Counted from the stretch's first letter, positions 9,227 through 20,087 are shown. The stretch: 64,000 nucleotides of DNA from Caldilineaceae bacterium SB0661_bin_34 (GCA_009841145.1 VXMJ01000048.1:1-64000), one strand, 5' to 3'. Notes: generated from the sequence alone by a model not told the origin. Program-made: numbers and translations.

Positions 9227-10477
9227 ATGGCATCTGCGACGGACACGCCGCCAGGCGTGGTACTCCCTCCTCCCATCACGGAACGCGGCGGCGTGGGCTG
9301 GGCCTATGCCAACCTGTTCAGCAATTGGTACAACACTGTCCTGACCTTCATATACGCCGCTTTACTGGGCGTGGCCTTGTGGTTTGGGCTGAGCTGGATA
9401 GTCCTGGAGGCCGACTGGAAGGTCATCGCGACCCTGGGAGGCCGGCTCATCATTGGCCAGTACAACACGGAGTTCGCCTGCCCCGGTCAGAACTGCTTCT
9501 GGAGACCACAGGCCTCCCTGCTGCTGGTATCGGTGCTGCTGGGCATGGCGTGGGCCGTGTCCGGGGACAAGGCTGCCAAACGCATCGCCATTGGCGTGGC
9601 GGCGATAACGGTCGCCTTTGCTTTTCTGCCCTACAGCATGGATCAGATGGGCCTGGACGTACGGCTGCTGCTGGCAGCGAACGTTCCCGCAGTGGCGGCG
9701 GGCTGGGTGCTGGCCCGGCGCACGCCCCTGGGCACGGTCCGCTGGATAGTCATGCTGGGAGTCCTCTTTTTCCTGGTTATCCTGGTCTTGATAGGGGGGG
9801 TGCCGGGAGTGCCGGGCCTGCAACCCGTGTCGACCATATACTGGGGTGGCCTGATGCTGAACCTGCTGCTGGCGGTGACCGGCATCACCCTCAGCCTGCC
9901 CATCGGCATCGCCCTGGCCCTGGGACGGCGCAGCAGCCTGCCGCTGGTCAAGCTGCTGTGCGTGGTGTTCATTGAGGTGATGCGGGGCATGCCGCTGATA
10001 ACGCTCCTGTTCATGTCCCAAGTGTTGGTGCCTTTGGCCTTCCCGCAGGACTTCTCCACCAATTCCCTGTTCCGGGCTGGGATAATTCTTACCCTTTTCA
10101 GCTCGGCGTACATGGCGGAAAATATTCGGGGAGGCTTGCAGGCGCTTCATCCCGGCCAAGTGGAGGCGGCGCGAGCATTGGGGCTGGCTGGCTGGCAGAC
10201 CACCGTGCTAATCTCGCTGCCCCAAGCCATCCGCAACGTCATACCCGCCATTGTGGGGCAGTTCATCTCCCTTTTCAAGGACACCCTCCTCGTATACATC
10301 ATTGGAATGTTGGACGTGGTTGAGTTCAGCCGGGCGTTTATACAGGGCAACGCGGAGTACCTGGCCAGCGCAAGGGAGCTGTTCCTGTTCCTGGCCTTGG
10401 TCTTCTGGATCTTTACCTACACCATGTCCTATGTCAGCAGGAGAGTCGAGGTACATCTCCGAGTCGGGCAACGATAG
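9227..10477 (+). CDS. Amino-acid ABC transporter permease (AapM-like)
   Basis: Second membrane subunit, 416 residues with about eight hydrophobic stretches. Motifs VFIEVMRGMPLITLLFM and the EAA loop HPGQVEAARALGLAGWQ match AapM/BztC proteins. It pairs with the preceding permease; start ATG is separated by only four bases from the upstream stop. The large periplasmic or membrane insert (about residues 60-190) is normal for this branch. Confidence 0.9.
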   Translation: MASATDTPPGVVLPPPITERGGVGWAYANLFSNWYNTVLTFIYAALLGVALWFGLSWIVLEADWKVIATLGGRLIIGQYNTEFACPGQNCFWRPQASLLLVSVLLGMAWAVSGDKAAKRIAIGVAAITVAFAFLPYSMDQMGLDVRLLLAANVPAVAAGWVLARRTPLGTVRWIVMLGVLFFLVILVLIGGVPGVPGLQPVSTIYWGGLMLNLLLAVTGITLSLPIGIALALGRRSSLPLVKLLCVVFIEVMRGMPLITLLFMSQVLVPLAFPQDFSTNSLFRAGIILTLFSSAYMAENIRGGLQALHPGQVEAARALGLAGWQTTVLISLPQAIRNVIPAIVGQFISLFKDTLLVYIIGMLDVVEFSRAFIQGNAEYLASARELFLFLALVFWIFTYTMSYVSRRVEVHLRVGQR

Positions 10478-10530
10478 GGCATCGGATCCGCGTAATCGGT
10501 TTCGATGTTGTCACTCGGCCTGCATTTGGA

Positions 10531-10548
10531 TTCCCGCTTTTGCGGGAA
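10531..10548. repeat. Small hairpin repeat in transporter intergenic region
   Basis: Stem TTCCCGC/GCGGGAA with a TTTT loop, in the 183-base gap between the second permease and the ATPase. It resembles the widespread intergenic repeat that pairs ATTCCCGC with GCGGGAAT. It may stabilise the upstream part of the message. Confidence 0.6.
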
Positions 10549-10660
10549 AGGCAGGCAGAAGCGGGAATGGAGCGGATGGAAGCAGGAAAAGCGAGTGAAC
10601 GCCACACCGATTTTGTAGACGCCTTTAAAGAAGCCTGGAACCAGTCGGAGCCTTAGCAAC

Positions 10661-11422
10661 ATGGCCGCGAGCGAATCAACAATCGATACTTCCGACATGA
10701 TCGTGTGCAGGGATGTACACAAATGGTACGGCAACTTCCACGCCTTGCGGGGCGTAACCACCACGGTGCGCAAGCGCGAGGTCGTGGTCGTCGTGGGACC
10801 ATCCGGGTCGGGCAAGTCCACCTTCATCCGTACCATCAACCGGCTGGAGGAGCACCAGCGCGGGGACATCATCGTCGACGGCATTGAGCTTTCCAACGAC
10901 GTGCGCAACATCGACGCCATCCGACGCGACGTAGGCATGGTCTTCCAGTCGTTCAATCTCTTCCCCCATCTGACGGCCATGGACAACATCACCCTCGCGC
11001 CCATGAAAGTGCGCAAGCTTCCGGCGCGTCAGGCAGAGGAAATTGCCGAACAACTCCTGGAGCGAGTGGGTATCGCCGAGCAGGCAGGCAAGTATCCGGG
11101 TCAGCTATCCGGTGGCCAGCAGCAACGGGTCGCCATTGCCCGCGCCCTAGCCATGCAGCCCAAAATCATGCTGTTCGACGAGCCAACCTCGGCCCTGGAC
11201 CCGGAGATGATCAAGGAAGTCCTGGATGTGATGCGTGAGTTGGCCGAGTCGGGCATGACGATGGTCGTCGTCTCCCATGAAATCGGATTCACTAGGGAGG
11301 TAGCCGACCGGGTCCTCATGTTCGATCACGGACAAATCATCGAAGAAAGCGCCACGGAAGAGTTTTTCGACAATCCAAAGGAAGACCGGACAAAGCTGTT
11401 CCTCTCCCAAATCCTGGCGTAG
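10661..11422 (+). CDS. Amino-acid ABC transporter ATP-binding protein (AapP/GlnQ-like)
   Basis: Cytoplasmic ATPase energising the importer, 253 residues. Walker [11 protein letters not shown]-loop [10 protein letters not shown], signature [15 protein letters not shown], Walker [14 protein letters not shown] and switch His in [16 protein letters not shown] are all intact. The start is either ATG 10661 or 10697 ([12 protein letters not shown]); the latter matches typical family N-termini. It closes the four-gene operon after a 183-base gap. Confidence 0.93.
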   Translation: MAASESTIDTSDMIVCRDVHKWYGNFHALRGVTTTVRKREVVVVVGPSGSGKSTFIRTINRLEEHQRGDIIVDGIELSNDVRNIDAIRRDVGMVFQSFNLFPHLTAMDNITLAPMKVRKLPARQAEEIAEQLLERVGIAEQAGKYPGQLSGGQQQRVAIARALAMQPKIMLFDEPTSALDPEMIKEVLDVMRELAESGMTMVVVSHEIGFTREVADRVLMFDHGQIIEESATEEFFDNPKEDRTKLFLSQILA

Positions 11423-11800
11423 GCGGGGTGGACGGTTTCCCGGTCCACTGTAGTCACTTCCGGGCACGCCCCAGCACCGGGTTACGCATGATTACCATGT
11501 CCGCAGGACGTTGACAAAGTCGCGTCAGGGCGGGGATCCACCTCCAAAGCAGTGGTTTGACCACGGCCTGAGCACCGCGTCGTGGCAGAACATCCATAGG
11601 AGGTGAATCCAGCAAGGCACTGCCCATGATCCAAACTGGCGGTTCGGGCTCGCAGATCGTCTGTGCCACAAGAATGGCTGTCCTGCATCTTCATGTTTAG
11701 GGTCTCAACCACCAAGACGCGTCGCAACCCGCATGAACGCCAATATCCCATAGTTCGATATCCCATCCGCAGCGACGGTCACCGTCTGGTAGACGACCTG
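11423..11800. other. Gene-free stretch
   Basis: Nothing recognisable on either strand in these roughly 380 bases between the transporter ATPase and the degraded ATPase fragment. Confidence 0.4.
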
Positions 11801-12007
11801 ATGGCCAACCCGAACGTCATGCTGGACCTGACGCGGTCCGAGATGGCCCTGCTGGCGGCAACCCACGAAATGGGGTTCGCCCGCGAAGTGGCGAACCGGC
11901 TCGTGTTCATGGATGCCGACGAGATTGTGGAGATGGCCGGCGTGGCCATCTTCTTCGAAAATCCCGAAACCGAACGAGCCAAGGTGTTTCAGGAACAGAG
12001 CCTCTGA
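11801..12007 (+). pseudogene. C-terminal fragment of an amino-acid ABC ATPase
   Basis: The frame encodes THEMGFAREVANRLVFMDA followed by an FFENPETERAKVF tail, matching the last ~65 residues of GlnQ-type ATPases (switch histidine and C-terminal helix). Walker A, signature and Walker B are absent, so it cannot be functional. Its sequence differs enough from the intact ATPase at 10661 that it is not a recent copy of it. Confidence 0.75.
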
Positions 12008-12348
12008 CGCAACATGGCCCCCGATCGAGATCCGGATCCCTCCCTGCTTGTTCCCGTATCCCCATGCGACGCAACCTGGTTCTCAACAGGTTGCGGTTCC
12101 TTCCCCACGCGGCCGACTTCCGATTGAGCGAGGGAAGTTGCCCGTTGTTGGCCAGGATGGGGCCCCGACAGCACTGACTATTGCACAGACAGGCTGTCGT
12201 TGTCGGCATCCCTTCCGGCCAACCTGTACTCCGTCAGTAACTTGATACAAGGAATTTCCGGGCATTTTGTGCGATAACGCAGCACACCGGGGTCCGGCTC
12301 GCCCTCCATAGGTCAGTGTAGGATCGGGGCATTCAGTCCACAGGCGCT
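12008..12348. other. Gene-free stretch
   Basis: No supported gene in these 340 bases upstream of the AAA/PD-(D/E)XK gene; the promoter of that gene is expected here but I see no convincing pair of boxes. Confidence 0.4.
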
Positions 12349-14112
12349 GTGAACATGGTCATGTCCTCCGAACGTCCACAACCTTCCCTAAATCCGGGAC
12401 GGTCCGAATTCTTGCAGATTCGGCGCGGCGGTGGCCTCTACATCGACAAGACCCATCACTTCCGATCACTCTTGGCTTCCGAATCCAAGGATGTCTCCAC
12501 ACTCCGAAACCCGTACGTATTCCTGGCCCGTCCCCGACGCTTCGGCAAATCCCTGCTGGTGACAACCCTGGAGGCCTTCTTTCAGGGAGAAGTACCAATT
12601 GATCCGCGCTATCTTAACGGCCAAAACCCGCCACAAACCTTAAGCAAGACGGATCTATTCTGCGATACGGAGGTGGCAGATCTCGTGGAAAGCCGGGGGT
12701 TCCACCCGGTTGTGCGCCTGAACATGGCTAATACCCCCGCCGATACAGCAGAGCGACTGGAAGCCAATCTGCTGGAGATGCTGAGCAGCCAATATACCCA
12801 GTGGAACCAATACGGCATTGATGTGGGACTGGATCCCGTGGATGAATCCGGCGTTGTCACGTTCCCACCCCTTCCGGAAGTCAGCCCGGCCCAGCGCTTG
12901 GAAGAACTGGTGATCCGCCTCAAGGCCCATTACCAAGCCAACCCCGTCGTCCTGGTCGACGAGTACGATGCACCCCTAGTTCATCTGCTGGGCAAGAAGA
13001 CGGACTCCGAGCCCATCCTGGACATCCTGCGCACCTTTTACGTCAAGTTCAAGAGCCTCGAAAACCAACTGCACTTTGTCTTCGTCACCGGTATCACCCG
13101 CTTCGCCCGCGTCAGTCTGTTTTCAGCATTCAACAACTTGTGGGACATCTCCTGGGAACCCACCTACGCCACTCTGTGCGGCTTCACCGAACAGGAAGTG
13201 CGAACCGCACTGCATCCCCACCTCGTCACCGGTGCGGACCACCTCAACGTATCCCTTGAGAAACTGATGGACAAGGTGCGCCGCCACTACAACGGCTATT
13301 GCTTCGGCTTTCCCGAAGACAGCGAGCGCGTCTACAACCCCTTCACCCTCGCCTGTTGCCTCCGGGACATGCAGGACCGAAACCACGTCCGGAGATGGGC
13401 GATCACCGGATGGCCCAACCACTGGGCCGTCTCCGGCACACCCATGTTTCTCATCCGTCTCATGAAGGAGGGTCAGTATCCTCTGCCTGAGGATCCGCCC
13501 CCTTGGGACAACCTGATGAACACGGCCTACGGCCTGGACACGGTCGACTTTGTCTCTCTCATGTTCCAGACCGGCTACTACACCCTACGCCAAGACAAGG
13601 ACGGGGACCTGTACCTGGACTACCCCAATGACGAGGTGCGGCGAACCTACGGCCATGAACTGCTGGAGACCTACCGGCGACCACCCGACTCGCGGACCCT
13701 GCGGGCCATGCACCGCGCACTGGCCGACGAGGACCATAAGGAGTTCTGCGATCTCCTCCACACCTTTCTGGCCGGTATCCCCAGCGAGAAGTTGCGCCGC
13801 GAGACGGATTGCCACCTCGTCCTGCACGTGCTGTGCCAGCTGATGCAGGTGGAGTTCCAGTCGGAAGTGCACCAAGGCGGCGGCCGCTCCGACATGGAGG
13901 TCCGCTTCCCCGGACACGTCTGGGTTATGGAGTTCAAGTATGGGGAGTCGCGGGAGGCGGCCTTGGACCAGATTCGGTCGCACGACTATGGCCGCCGGCA
14001 CTTCGGTGGGACGCGCAAGGTATTGGCACTGGGTCTGAACTTCGTGCCCCGCACCGAGGACAAAGGGTTTTGCATAGAGTACGCCACCTACTCCGTGTAT
14101 CAACCCGACTGA
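12349..14112 (+). CDS. AAA-ATPase-like protein with PD-(D/E)XK nuclease domain
   Basis: A 587-residue protein of the AAA-ATPase_like (PF09820) plus PDDEXK_9 (PF08011) architecture, function unknown. The N-terminus has the family hallmark YIDKTHHFRSLL, a Walker A-like FLARPRRFGKSLL (about residues 58-70), Walker B PVVLVDEYDAPL, and FVFVTGITRFARVSLFSAFN. The C-terminus has DMEVRFPGHVWVMEFKYG, giving the D...ExK nuclease-like core. Start is GTG 12349 or ATG 12355. It stands alone. A diverged paralog lies at 23131. Such genes are often multicopy in symbiont genomes; a role in DNA processing or defence is only inferred. Confidence 0.88.
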   Translation: MNMVMSSERPQPSLNPGRSEFLQIRRGGGLYIDKTHHFRSLLASESKDVSTLRNPYVFLARPRRFGKSLLVTTLEAFFQGEVPIDPRYLNGQNPPQTLSKTDLFCDTEVADLVESRGFHPVVRLNMANTPADTAERLEANLLEMLSSQYTQWNQYGIDVGLDPVDESGVVTFPPLPEVSPAQRLEELVIRLKAHYQANPVVLVDEYDAPLVHLLGKKTDSEPILDILRTFYVKFKSLENQLHFVFVTGITRFARVSLFSAFNNLWDISWEPTYATLCGFTEQEVRTALHPHLVTGADHLNVSLEKLMDKVRRHYNGYCFGFPEDSERVYNPFTLACCLRDMQDRNHVRRWAITGWPNHWAVSGTPMFLIRLMKEGQYPLPEDPPPWDNLMNTAYGLDTVDFVSLMFQTGYYTLRQDKDGDLYLDYPNDEVRRTYGHELLETYRRPPDSRTLRAMHRALADEDHKEFCDLLHTFLAGIPSEKLRRETDCHLVLHVLCQLMQVEFQSEVHQGGGRSDMEVRFPGHVWVMEFKYGESREAALDQIRSHDYGRRHFGGTRKVLALGLNFVPRTEDKGFCIEYATYSVYQPD

Positions 14113-14211
14113 GGAAACACCTCCGGTGGCCGTTGATGAAACTGCGGGATAGGCAACTCACGGAGACAAGCTTGGAACAGCACAGATGGCCAGCATCCAT
14201 GTCGCGCGCGA

Positions 14212-14325
14212 GTGATGAACATGCGGCTCAACAATCCCCTTCCGGGGATGAATCCCTATTGGGAGCGTCCGGACTCGTGGCCCGACTTCCACAACACCCT
14301 CATTACCCAGCTGCGCGAGGATGTT
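14212..14325 (+). pseudogene. DUF4058 N-terminal fragment
   Basis: The frame starts with NNPLPGMNPYWERPDSWPDF followed by HNTLITQLRE, the conserved beginning of DUF4058 proteins (normally about 250 residues). Homology ends around 14325 and the frame then runs on into sequence overlapping the end of argJ. A 5' remnant only. Confidence 0.7.
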
Positions 14326-14430
14326 GTCTCAACAAGTTCCCCTGATCGGGCAACAGCATCGCGTGTCCCTTGGGTTTGGTGGTTTGCGCCCGCCCAGCCG
14401 ACGGAACGCTCCGAGAGCCCAGGAAGTAGT

Positions 14431-15672
14431 TCAGGTTCTGTAGTCGCCGTTGATGGTCACGTACTCGTGACTGAAGTCGCAGGTCCAGACGGTGGCCTCT
14501 CCCTGTCCCAATCCCAGGTCGATCCTGACCCCCACCTCGGTCTCGGCAAAGATGGCGGCGGCATCCTCTTCGGCGTAGTTCAGCGGGGTGCCCTGAGCCA
14601 CCAGTTGCAACTCGGGACCGCCATTGGCAGCAATGAACAGATTGGTCTCCTCCGGAGCGATTTCGGCCTCCGAGTTTCCGGCCGCACACAGAATGCGACC
14701 CCAGTTGGCATCGCCGCCGTAGAAAGCGGTCTTGACCAACGGGCTGATCGAAACCCGACGGGCCGCATTGTGGGCATCCTCGTCGGATTTGGCACCTACC
14801 ACTTCGATTGAAACCACCTTGGTGGCCCCTTCCCCGTCGCGCACGATGGCCCGGGAGAGCTCAATGGAAGCTTCCGTCAACCCGGCCAGGAACGCGTCCC
14901 ACAGCGGACCTGCGGCCTTGTCGATGACCGGCGCCGAACCCTGGCCGCTGGCCAGCAGCAGGACCGTGTCGTTGGTACTCGTGTCGCCGTCGACGCTAAT
15001 GCAGTTGAAGCTCTTGCGCACTGCGGCCGACAGAGCCTCCTGGAGCACCGGTGCGGTGACCGCGGCATTGGTTGTCATCACGCTCAGCATGGTCGCCATG
15101 TCGGGATGAATCATGCCGGCGCCCTTGGAAATGCCGGAGATCCGAACCTCCTCGCCGGCCAGGGCCACACCACCCGTGTACAGCTTGGGAAAGGTGTCCG
15201 TGGTCATAATGCCGCGGGCAGCATCGTGCCAGCCTTCGGGTTTCAGCTTGTCCACGGCATCCGGAATGCCGGCCCGAATGCGATCCATGGGCAGCTGCAC
15301 GCCAATCACGCCGGTGCTCATGACCAGCGTGGTCGAATCACCGCTGCCGATGGCCTTCTCCAGGGATTCGGCCATCATGCGGGCGTTGGCCATGCCCTCC
15401 GGGCCGGTGCAGGCGTTGGCACAGCCGCTGTTGACCACCACCCCGTGAATACCCGAAGGGTTGAAGTCCACCACCTGCCGGTCATACAGAACCGGGGCGG
15501 CCGGGAACTTGCATTGCGTGAAAGTAGCCGCGGCCGTGCAGGGAGTCGGGCTGGCAATCACCGACATGTCCAGATCCCCGGTCGGCTTGATGCCGGCCGC
15601 CACCCCGGCCGCATCGAATCCGGGAACGGCAGCCTGTGCCCCTGTGTATCCGATTTCTCCGCCTACGGCCAT
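14431..15672 (-). CDS. argJ: Bifunctional ornithine acetyltransferase / N-acetylglutamate synthase
   Basis: Transfers the acetyl group from N-acetylornithine to glutamate in the cyclic arginine pathway. The 413-residue precursor is expected to cleave itself before the nucleophile Thr194 in DMATMLSVMT; the preceding KGAGMIHP segment is also conserved. The C-terminus (INGDYRT) is normal for the family. It lies 59 bases downstream of argG in the leuS-HIT-argG-argJ operon. Confidence 0.95.
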   Translation of the reverse strand: MAVGGEIGYTGAQAAVPGFDAAGVAAGIKPTGDLDMSVIASPTPCTAAATFTQCKFPAAPVLYDRQVVDFNPSGIHGVVVNSGCANACTGPEGMANARMMAESLEKAIGSGDSTTLVMSTGVIGVQLPMDRIRAGIPDAVDKLKPEGWHDAARGIMTTDTFPKLYTGGVALAGEEVRISGISKGAGMIHPDMATMLSVMTTNAAVTAPVLQEALSAAVRKSFNCISVDGDTSTNDTVLLLASGQGSAPVIDKAAGPLWDAFLAGLTEASIELSRAIVRDGEGATKVVSIEVVGAKSDEDAHNAARRVSISPLVKTAFYGGDANWGRILCAAGNSEAEIAPEETNLFIAANGGPELQLVAQGTPLNYAEEDAAAIFAETEVGVRIDLGLGQGEATVWTCDFSHEYVTINGDYRT

Positions 15673-15731
15673 CGGGTTGCTCCTTGTCTTGGCAGGGGTG
15701 CCGGATTGGCCGGCTCCCTGAATTCAGTGGT

Positions 15732-16967
15732 TCAGTCGGAAGCGGCCCCGTCGGACCGCACCAGGGCCTGCACCTTGAGCGGCAGGCCGAACAGGCGAAT
15801 GAAACCCTCCGCGTCCTCCTGATCGTAGACGTCGTCCTCCTCGAAGGTCACGTAGTCCTCGCGATACAGGCTGTGCGGGCTGCGCCGGCCGGCCAGGATG
15901 ACATTCCCCTTGTACAGCTTCAGACGCACCTCGCCCGTGACCGTGGCCTGTGTACTCTCCACATAGGCGGTGATGGCCTCCCGAAGGGGGGTGTACCACT
16001 GGCCGTTGTAGACCAGTTCCGCGAACTTCAGGCCCATCTGCTCCTTGTGGTGCAGGGTCTCCCGGTCCAGGCACAATTGCTCCAGGGCCTGGTGTCCGCG
16101 ATAGAGAATGGTGCCGCCCGGAGTTTCGTACACGCCCCGGCTCTTCATGCCGACCAGGCGGTTCTCGACCAGATCGACCCGTCCCACCCCGTGAATCGCG
16201 CCCAAGGCGTTGAGTTCCTTGAGCAGGGACACGGGATCCATGTCCTGTCCGTTCAGAAAGCACGGAACACCCTTGACATAGCCCAGCGTTAGTTCAACCG
16301 GCTTGTCTGGAGCATCCTCGGGGGCCGCCGTCCACTCGAACATGTCCTTGGGCGGCTCGTTCCAAGGATCCTCCAGCGGACCGCCCTCGTTGCTGAGGTG
16401 CCACAGGTTCGTGTCCTGGCTGTAGATGCGGTCGGCCGTGGCCTTGACCGGCACGTTCCACTCCTCAGCGTATTCCAGGGCGTCCACGCGTCCCCTGATG
16501 TTCCACTCGCGCCACGGTGCAATGATGCGCAGGGACGGTTCCAGGGCCATGACGGTCAGCTCGAAGCGAACCTGGTCGTTACCCTTGCCGGTGGCACCGT
16601 GGGCAATGGCGTCGCAGCCTTCCGCGCGCGCCACGTCCACCAGGTGCTTGGCAATCAGGGGACGGGCCATCGAGGTTCCGAGCAGGTAGTCCCGTTCGTA
16701 GATGGCACCGGCCCGCAGGGTCGGAAAGGCGAAGTCGGTCAGGAACTCCTCCCTGACATCACGCACGATGCACTTGCTGGCCCCGGATGCCCTGGCCTTG
16801 TCTTCCAGGCCATCCAGTTCGTCCTCCTGGCCGAGATTGGCACAGAAGCACACCACCTCGCATCCGTAGTTGTTGCGCAGCCAGGGCACGGCCACGCTCG
16901 TATCCAACCCGCCCGAATAGGCGAGGGCGGTCTTCCGAACCTTCTTGTCGCTGCCAGTCATGCCCAT
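15732..16967 (-). CDS. argG: Argininosuccinate synthase
   Basis: Condenses citrulline and aspartate using ATP. The 411-residue protein has the ATP-pyrophosphatase motif [10 protein letters not shown] near residue 16 and the conserved [14 protein letters not shown]. The start at 16967 is supported by GAAGGGAA a few bases upstream; an upstream in-frame start at 16997 lacks one. It is the third gene of the minus-strand operon with leuS, a HIT protein and argJ. Confidence 0.96.
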   Translation of the reverse strand: MGMTGSDKKVRKTALAYSGGLDTSVAVPWLRNNYGCEVVCFCANLGQEDELDGLEDKARASGASKCIVRDVREEFLTDFAFPTLRAGAIYERDYLLGTSMARPLIAKHLVDVARAEGCDAIAHGATGKGNDQVRFELTVMALEPSLRIIAPWREWNIRGRVDALEYAEEWNVPVKATADRIYSQDTNLWHLSNEGGPLEDPWNEPPKDMFEWTAAPEDAPDKPVELTLGYVKGVPCFLNGQDMDPVSLLKELNALGAIHGVGRVDLVENRLVGMKSRGVYETPGGTILYRGHQALEQLCLDRETLHHKEQMGLKFAELVYNGQWYTPLREAITAYVESTQATVTGEVRLKLYKGNVILAGRRSPHSLYREDYVTFEEDDVYDQEDAEGFIRLFGLPLKVQALVRSDGAASD

Positions 16968-17016
16968 GTGGTTCCCTTCGGTCCGGACTCCGGCCACCGC
17001 CGCTTCCGGTTGAATA

Positions 17017-17373
17017 TCAGTCGATGAACGCGCTCAGCATGGGGCCGAGCGGCTTGCCGGCCAGCAGATGGAAGTGGGTGTGCATCACGATCTGATTGGC
17101 GTCCGGCCCGGTGTTGACCAGCGTACGGTAGCCGCTTGCGGCCACGCCTTCCTGCTCCGCCACCCTGTTCAGCACCGCCACGACGCGCCCAAGGCTTTCG
17201 GCATCCGCATCGCCCATCTCCGCCAAGCTCTCGGAATGCCGGTTGGGCACCACCAAGATGTGGACGGGAGCCTGGGGATCGATGTCGTGGAAGGCGGTCA
17301 CCAAGTCGTCCTGGTAGGCGATCTTCGCCGGCAGTTCGCCCTTGATGATGCGGCAGAACAGGCAGTCGTCCAT
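17017..17373 (-). CDS. HIT family nucleotide-binding protein
   Basis: A 118-residue Hint-type hydrolase/transferase acting on purine nucleotide phosphoramidates. Visible marks are the N-terminal [14 protein letters not shown], the HILVVPNRH strand and the histidine triad MHTHFHLL. N-terminal cysteines C5 and C8 may bind zinc with later histidines. It is located between leuS and argG; the reason for this linkage is not evident from sequence. Confidence 0.93.
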   Translation of the reverse strand: MDDCLFCRIIKGELPAKIAYQDDLVTAFHDIDPQAPVHILVVPNRHSESLAEMGDADAESLGRVVAVLNRVAEQEGVAASGYRTLVNTGPDANQIVMHTHFHLLAGKPLGPMLSAFID

Positions 17374-17419
17374 GCAGAGTCTCCGTTGGAGAAACAGTCG
17401 AGGCGGAATTTAGGGCGGC

Positions 17420-19897
17420 TCAAACCACCAGGTTGACGAGCTTGTCCGGGACCACGATGGCCTTGCGCAGTTCCCTACCGTCCAGGTAGGGCTGCACGTT
17501 GGGCTGTTCCAGCGCCAGCGCCTCCAGGCCTTCCCGGGCCATGCCCTGCTCGACCTCCACGGTTGCGCGGACCTTGCCGTTGACCTGCACCACGATGGTA
17601 ATCTCGTTGGCCCGGGCCAGTTCCTCGTCGTGGACGGGCCAGCTCTGCAGGTGGACACTGTCCTTGTGGCCCGTGAGATGCCAGAGCTCCTCGGCAATGT
17701 GAGGGAAGAACGGCGCCATCATCAGGCACATCGAATCCACGGCCTGCGTCCAAAGCGCAGTGTCGGCAACCGCGGTCGTCCTAACCTTCATCATCTGGTT
17801 GTTGAGCTCCATCAGGGCCGAGATGGCCGTGTTGAAGCGGAAGTGATCCAGATCGGCGGTCACCTTGGCAATGGTGGCATGCAGCTTCTGTTCCAGCTGG
17901 CGCGCGGCGGATGCATCCTGCGAACTCACCTCGACCGGCTCTGTCACCACGGTCCAAACCCGGTTGAGAAAACGGCGTACGCCCTCAATACGCTGCGGAT
18001 CCCACGGTCCGCCCTGATCCCAGGGTCCGATGAACATCAGGTAGCCGCGCACCGTGTCCGCGCCGTATCGCTGTACGACATCGTCCGGATCCACCACGTT
18101 GCCTCGGCTCTTGGACATCTTCTCGGAATCGGCACCCAGAATCATGCCCTGGTTGAAGAGCCGGTCCATTGGTTCATCGAAATCCACCACGCCCAGATCG
18201 CGCAGGGCCTTGGTGAAGAACCGGGTGTAGAGCAGGTGCATGGTGGCATGTTCGATGCCGCCGGTGTACTGATCCACGGGCAGCCAGTAGTTCCCGGCCT
18301 CGCGGCTCCAAGGGCGCGCGTCGCGGGTCAGGGGCCTGCCATCGCCCCAGTAGGGGGCCACGTAGGCGTACTGGTACCACGACGAGCACATGAAGGTGTC
18401 CATCGTGTCGGTTTCGCGTTGGGCTGCGTTGCCGCACTTGGGACATTCCGTGTTCAGGAATGCAGGGGTATACAGCAGGGCGTTCTCGCCGGAAGGCTGG
18501 AACTCGGTCTCCTCGGGCAGGCACACAGGCAGTTGATCGTAGGGCACCGGCACCGTACCGCAATGGTCGCAGTAGACAATCGGGATGGGCGTGCCCCACA
18601 TGCGCTGGCGGGAGATGAGCCAGTCGTGCAGCCGGTAGTTGACCTGGGCGCGGCCCTTGCCGGTTTCCTCCAGCCAGGCAATGACCTTGTCCGCGGCCCC
18701 CGCCACCGGGGTGCCGTCGAACTCGCCGCTGTTCATCATGGCGCCATCTTCCTTGGAGGGCCAGGCCTCGGTCAGGGGTCCCGTGGCTCCGTCCGGACCC
18801 GAAATCACCCGCACGATATCCAGGCCAAACTGCTCGGCGAATGCGAAGTCGCGCTCGTCATGACCGGGCACGGCCATGATGGCACCCGTGCCATAGCCCA
18901 GCATCACATAGTCCGCAATCCAAATGGGAATACGGGCCCCGTTAACGGGGTTGACGGCATAGCCCCCCGTGAATTCGCCGGTCTTCTCTCGGCCAATGTC
19001 CGTGCGGACGGCTTCGTTGAGGCGGGACGAACGCTCAACATAGGCCTCGACTGTCGCCCGCCGGTCTTCGGTCGTGATCTCGGCAACCAGAGGGTGCTCC
19101 GGTGCCAGCACCATGAACGTGGCTCCCCACAGCGTATCCGGGCGCGTCGTGAAGACCTCAATGGGCTTGCCGTCCTCCGTATGAAAGGCCACTTGGGCAC
19201 CCGTACTGCGGCCAATCCAGTTGGTCTGCATGATCTTGACCGGATCGGGCCACTCAATGGTTTCCAGGTCCTGGAGCAGCTCGTCCGCAAAGTTGGTGAT
19301 GCGGAACTTCCACTGTTCCAGTTCCTTCTGGATAACCGGGGTGTCACATCGTTCGCAATGCTTGTCTTCTCCCCAAACCTGCTCGCGGGCCAGGGTCGTG
19401 TTGCAGCGCGGACACCAGTCCACAGGGGCTTTCTCACGGTAGGCGAGATCCGCCTCCAGCAGGCGTAGGAAGAACCACTGCGACCACTTGTAGTACCCCG
19501 GTTCGCAGGTGATCGCCTCGCGGTCCCAAGCCCACATCGCGCCCATTTGCCGCAGTTGACGGCGCATGTTGTCGATGTTGTCATACGTCCAGATCCGAGG
19601 ATGAATGCCATGTTCAATGGCCGCGTTCTCTGCCGGCAGACCAAACGCGTCGAACCCAATCGGGAAGAAGACGTTGGCTCCCTGCATCCGTCGGTAGCGC
19701 GCCGCGGTGTCACTGGGCGTCATGGCGTACCAGTGCCCCACATGCAGGTCCCCCGAGGGATAGGGGAGCATGGTCAGGGCGTACCACTTGGGCCTGTCGG
19801 AATCCTCCACGGTCCGATACAAGCCCAACCGTTCCCATTCCTGCTGCCACTTGGCCTCGATGGCCGCCGGGTTGTAGCGGGGAATTTCGGTAGACAT
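17420..19897 (-). CDS. leuS: Leucyl-tRNA synthetase
   Basis: Charges tRNA-Leu. The 825-residue protein has the HIGH-like motif PSGDLHVGHW, two zinc-binding Cys clusters, the CP1 editing domain (including FTTRPDTLWGATFMV and GTGAIMAVPGHDERD), KMSKSRGN, and the anticodon-binding and C-terminal domains. The start MSTEIPRYNPAAIEAKWQ fits family N-termini; the frame continues open upstream to 20143 but that part has no homologous look. First gene of the leuS-HIT-argG-argJ operon. A TATACT box lies about 50 bases upstream, but no T-box leader is visible. Confidence 0.97.
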   Translation of the reverse strand: MSTEIPRYNPAAIEAKWQQEWERLGLYRTVEDSDRPKWYALTMLPYPSGDLHVGHWYAMTPSDTAARYRRMQGANVFFPIGFDAFGLPAENAAIEHGIHPRIWTYDNIDNMRRQLRQMGAMWAWDREAITCEPGYYKWSQWFFLRLLEADLAYREKAPVDWCPRCNTTLAREQVWGEDKHCERCDTPVIQKELEQWKFRITNFADELLQDLETIEWPDPVKIMQTNWIGRSTGAQVAFHTEDGKPIEVFTTRPDTLWGATFMVLAPEHPLVAEITTEDRRATVEAYVERSSRLNEAVRTDIGREKTGEFTGGYAVNPVNGARIPIWIADYVMLGYGTGAIMAVPGHDERDFAFAEQFGLDIVRVISGPDGATGPLTEAWPSKEDGAMMNSGEFDGTPVAGAADKVIAWLEETGKGRAQVNYRLHDWLISRQRMWGTPIPIVYCDHCGTVPVPYDQLPVCLPEETEFQPSGENALLYTPAFLNTECPKCGNAAQRETDTMDTFMCSSWYQYAYVAPYWGDGRPLTRDARPWSREAGNYWLPVDQYTGGIEHATMHLLYTRFFTKALRDLGVVDFDEPMDRLFNQGMILGADSEKMSKSRGNVVDPDDVVQRYGADTVRGYLMFIGPWDQGGPWDPQRIEGVRRFLNRVWTVVTEPVEVSSQDASAARQLEQKLHATIAKVTADLDHFRFNTAISALMELNNQMMKVRTTAVADTALWTQAVDSMCLMMAPFFPHIAEELWHLTGHKDSVHLQSWPVHDEELARANEITIVVQVNGKVRATVEVEQGMAREGLEALALEQPNVQPYLDGRELRKAIVVPDKLVNLVV

Positions 19898-20087
19898 GTG
19901 GTTCGTCCGTGAAAGGTCCTTGGGACAAGGTGGATACAGTCCGCCAAGTATAAGGAAATTTCCTGCACATACCGCACAATGCCCAGTACTTGGCCGTTTC
20001 AATTCGCGTGGAATTGGGTACGGTGGCGCGTAAGGGGGCCAAGCAAAAGGAAGTGGCCACTCCATCACAATCTGCACCGGTTCCCTC

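Noticed and set aside
19898-20087. T-box leader upstream of leuS
   Set aside because: No specifier loop, no T-box consensus sequence and no terminator/antiterminator pair are visible.
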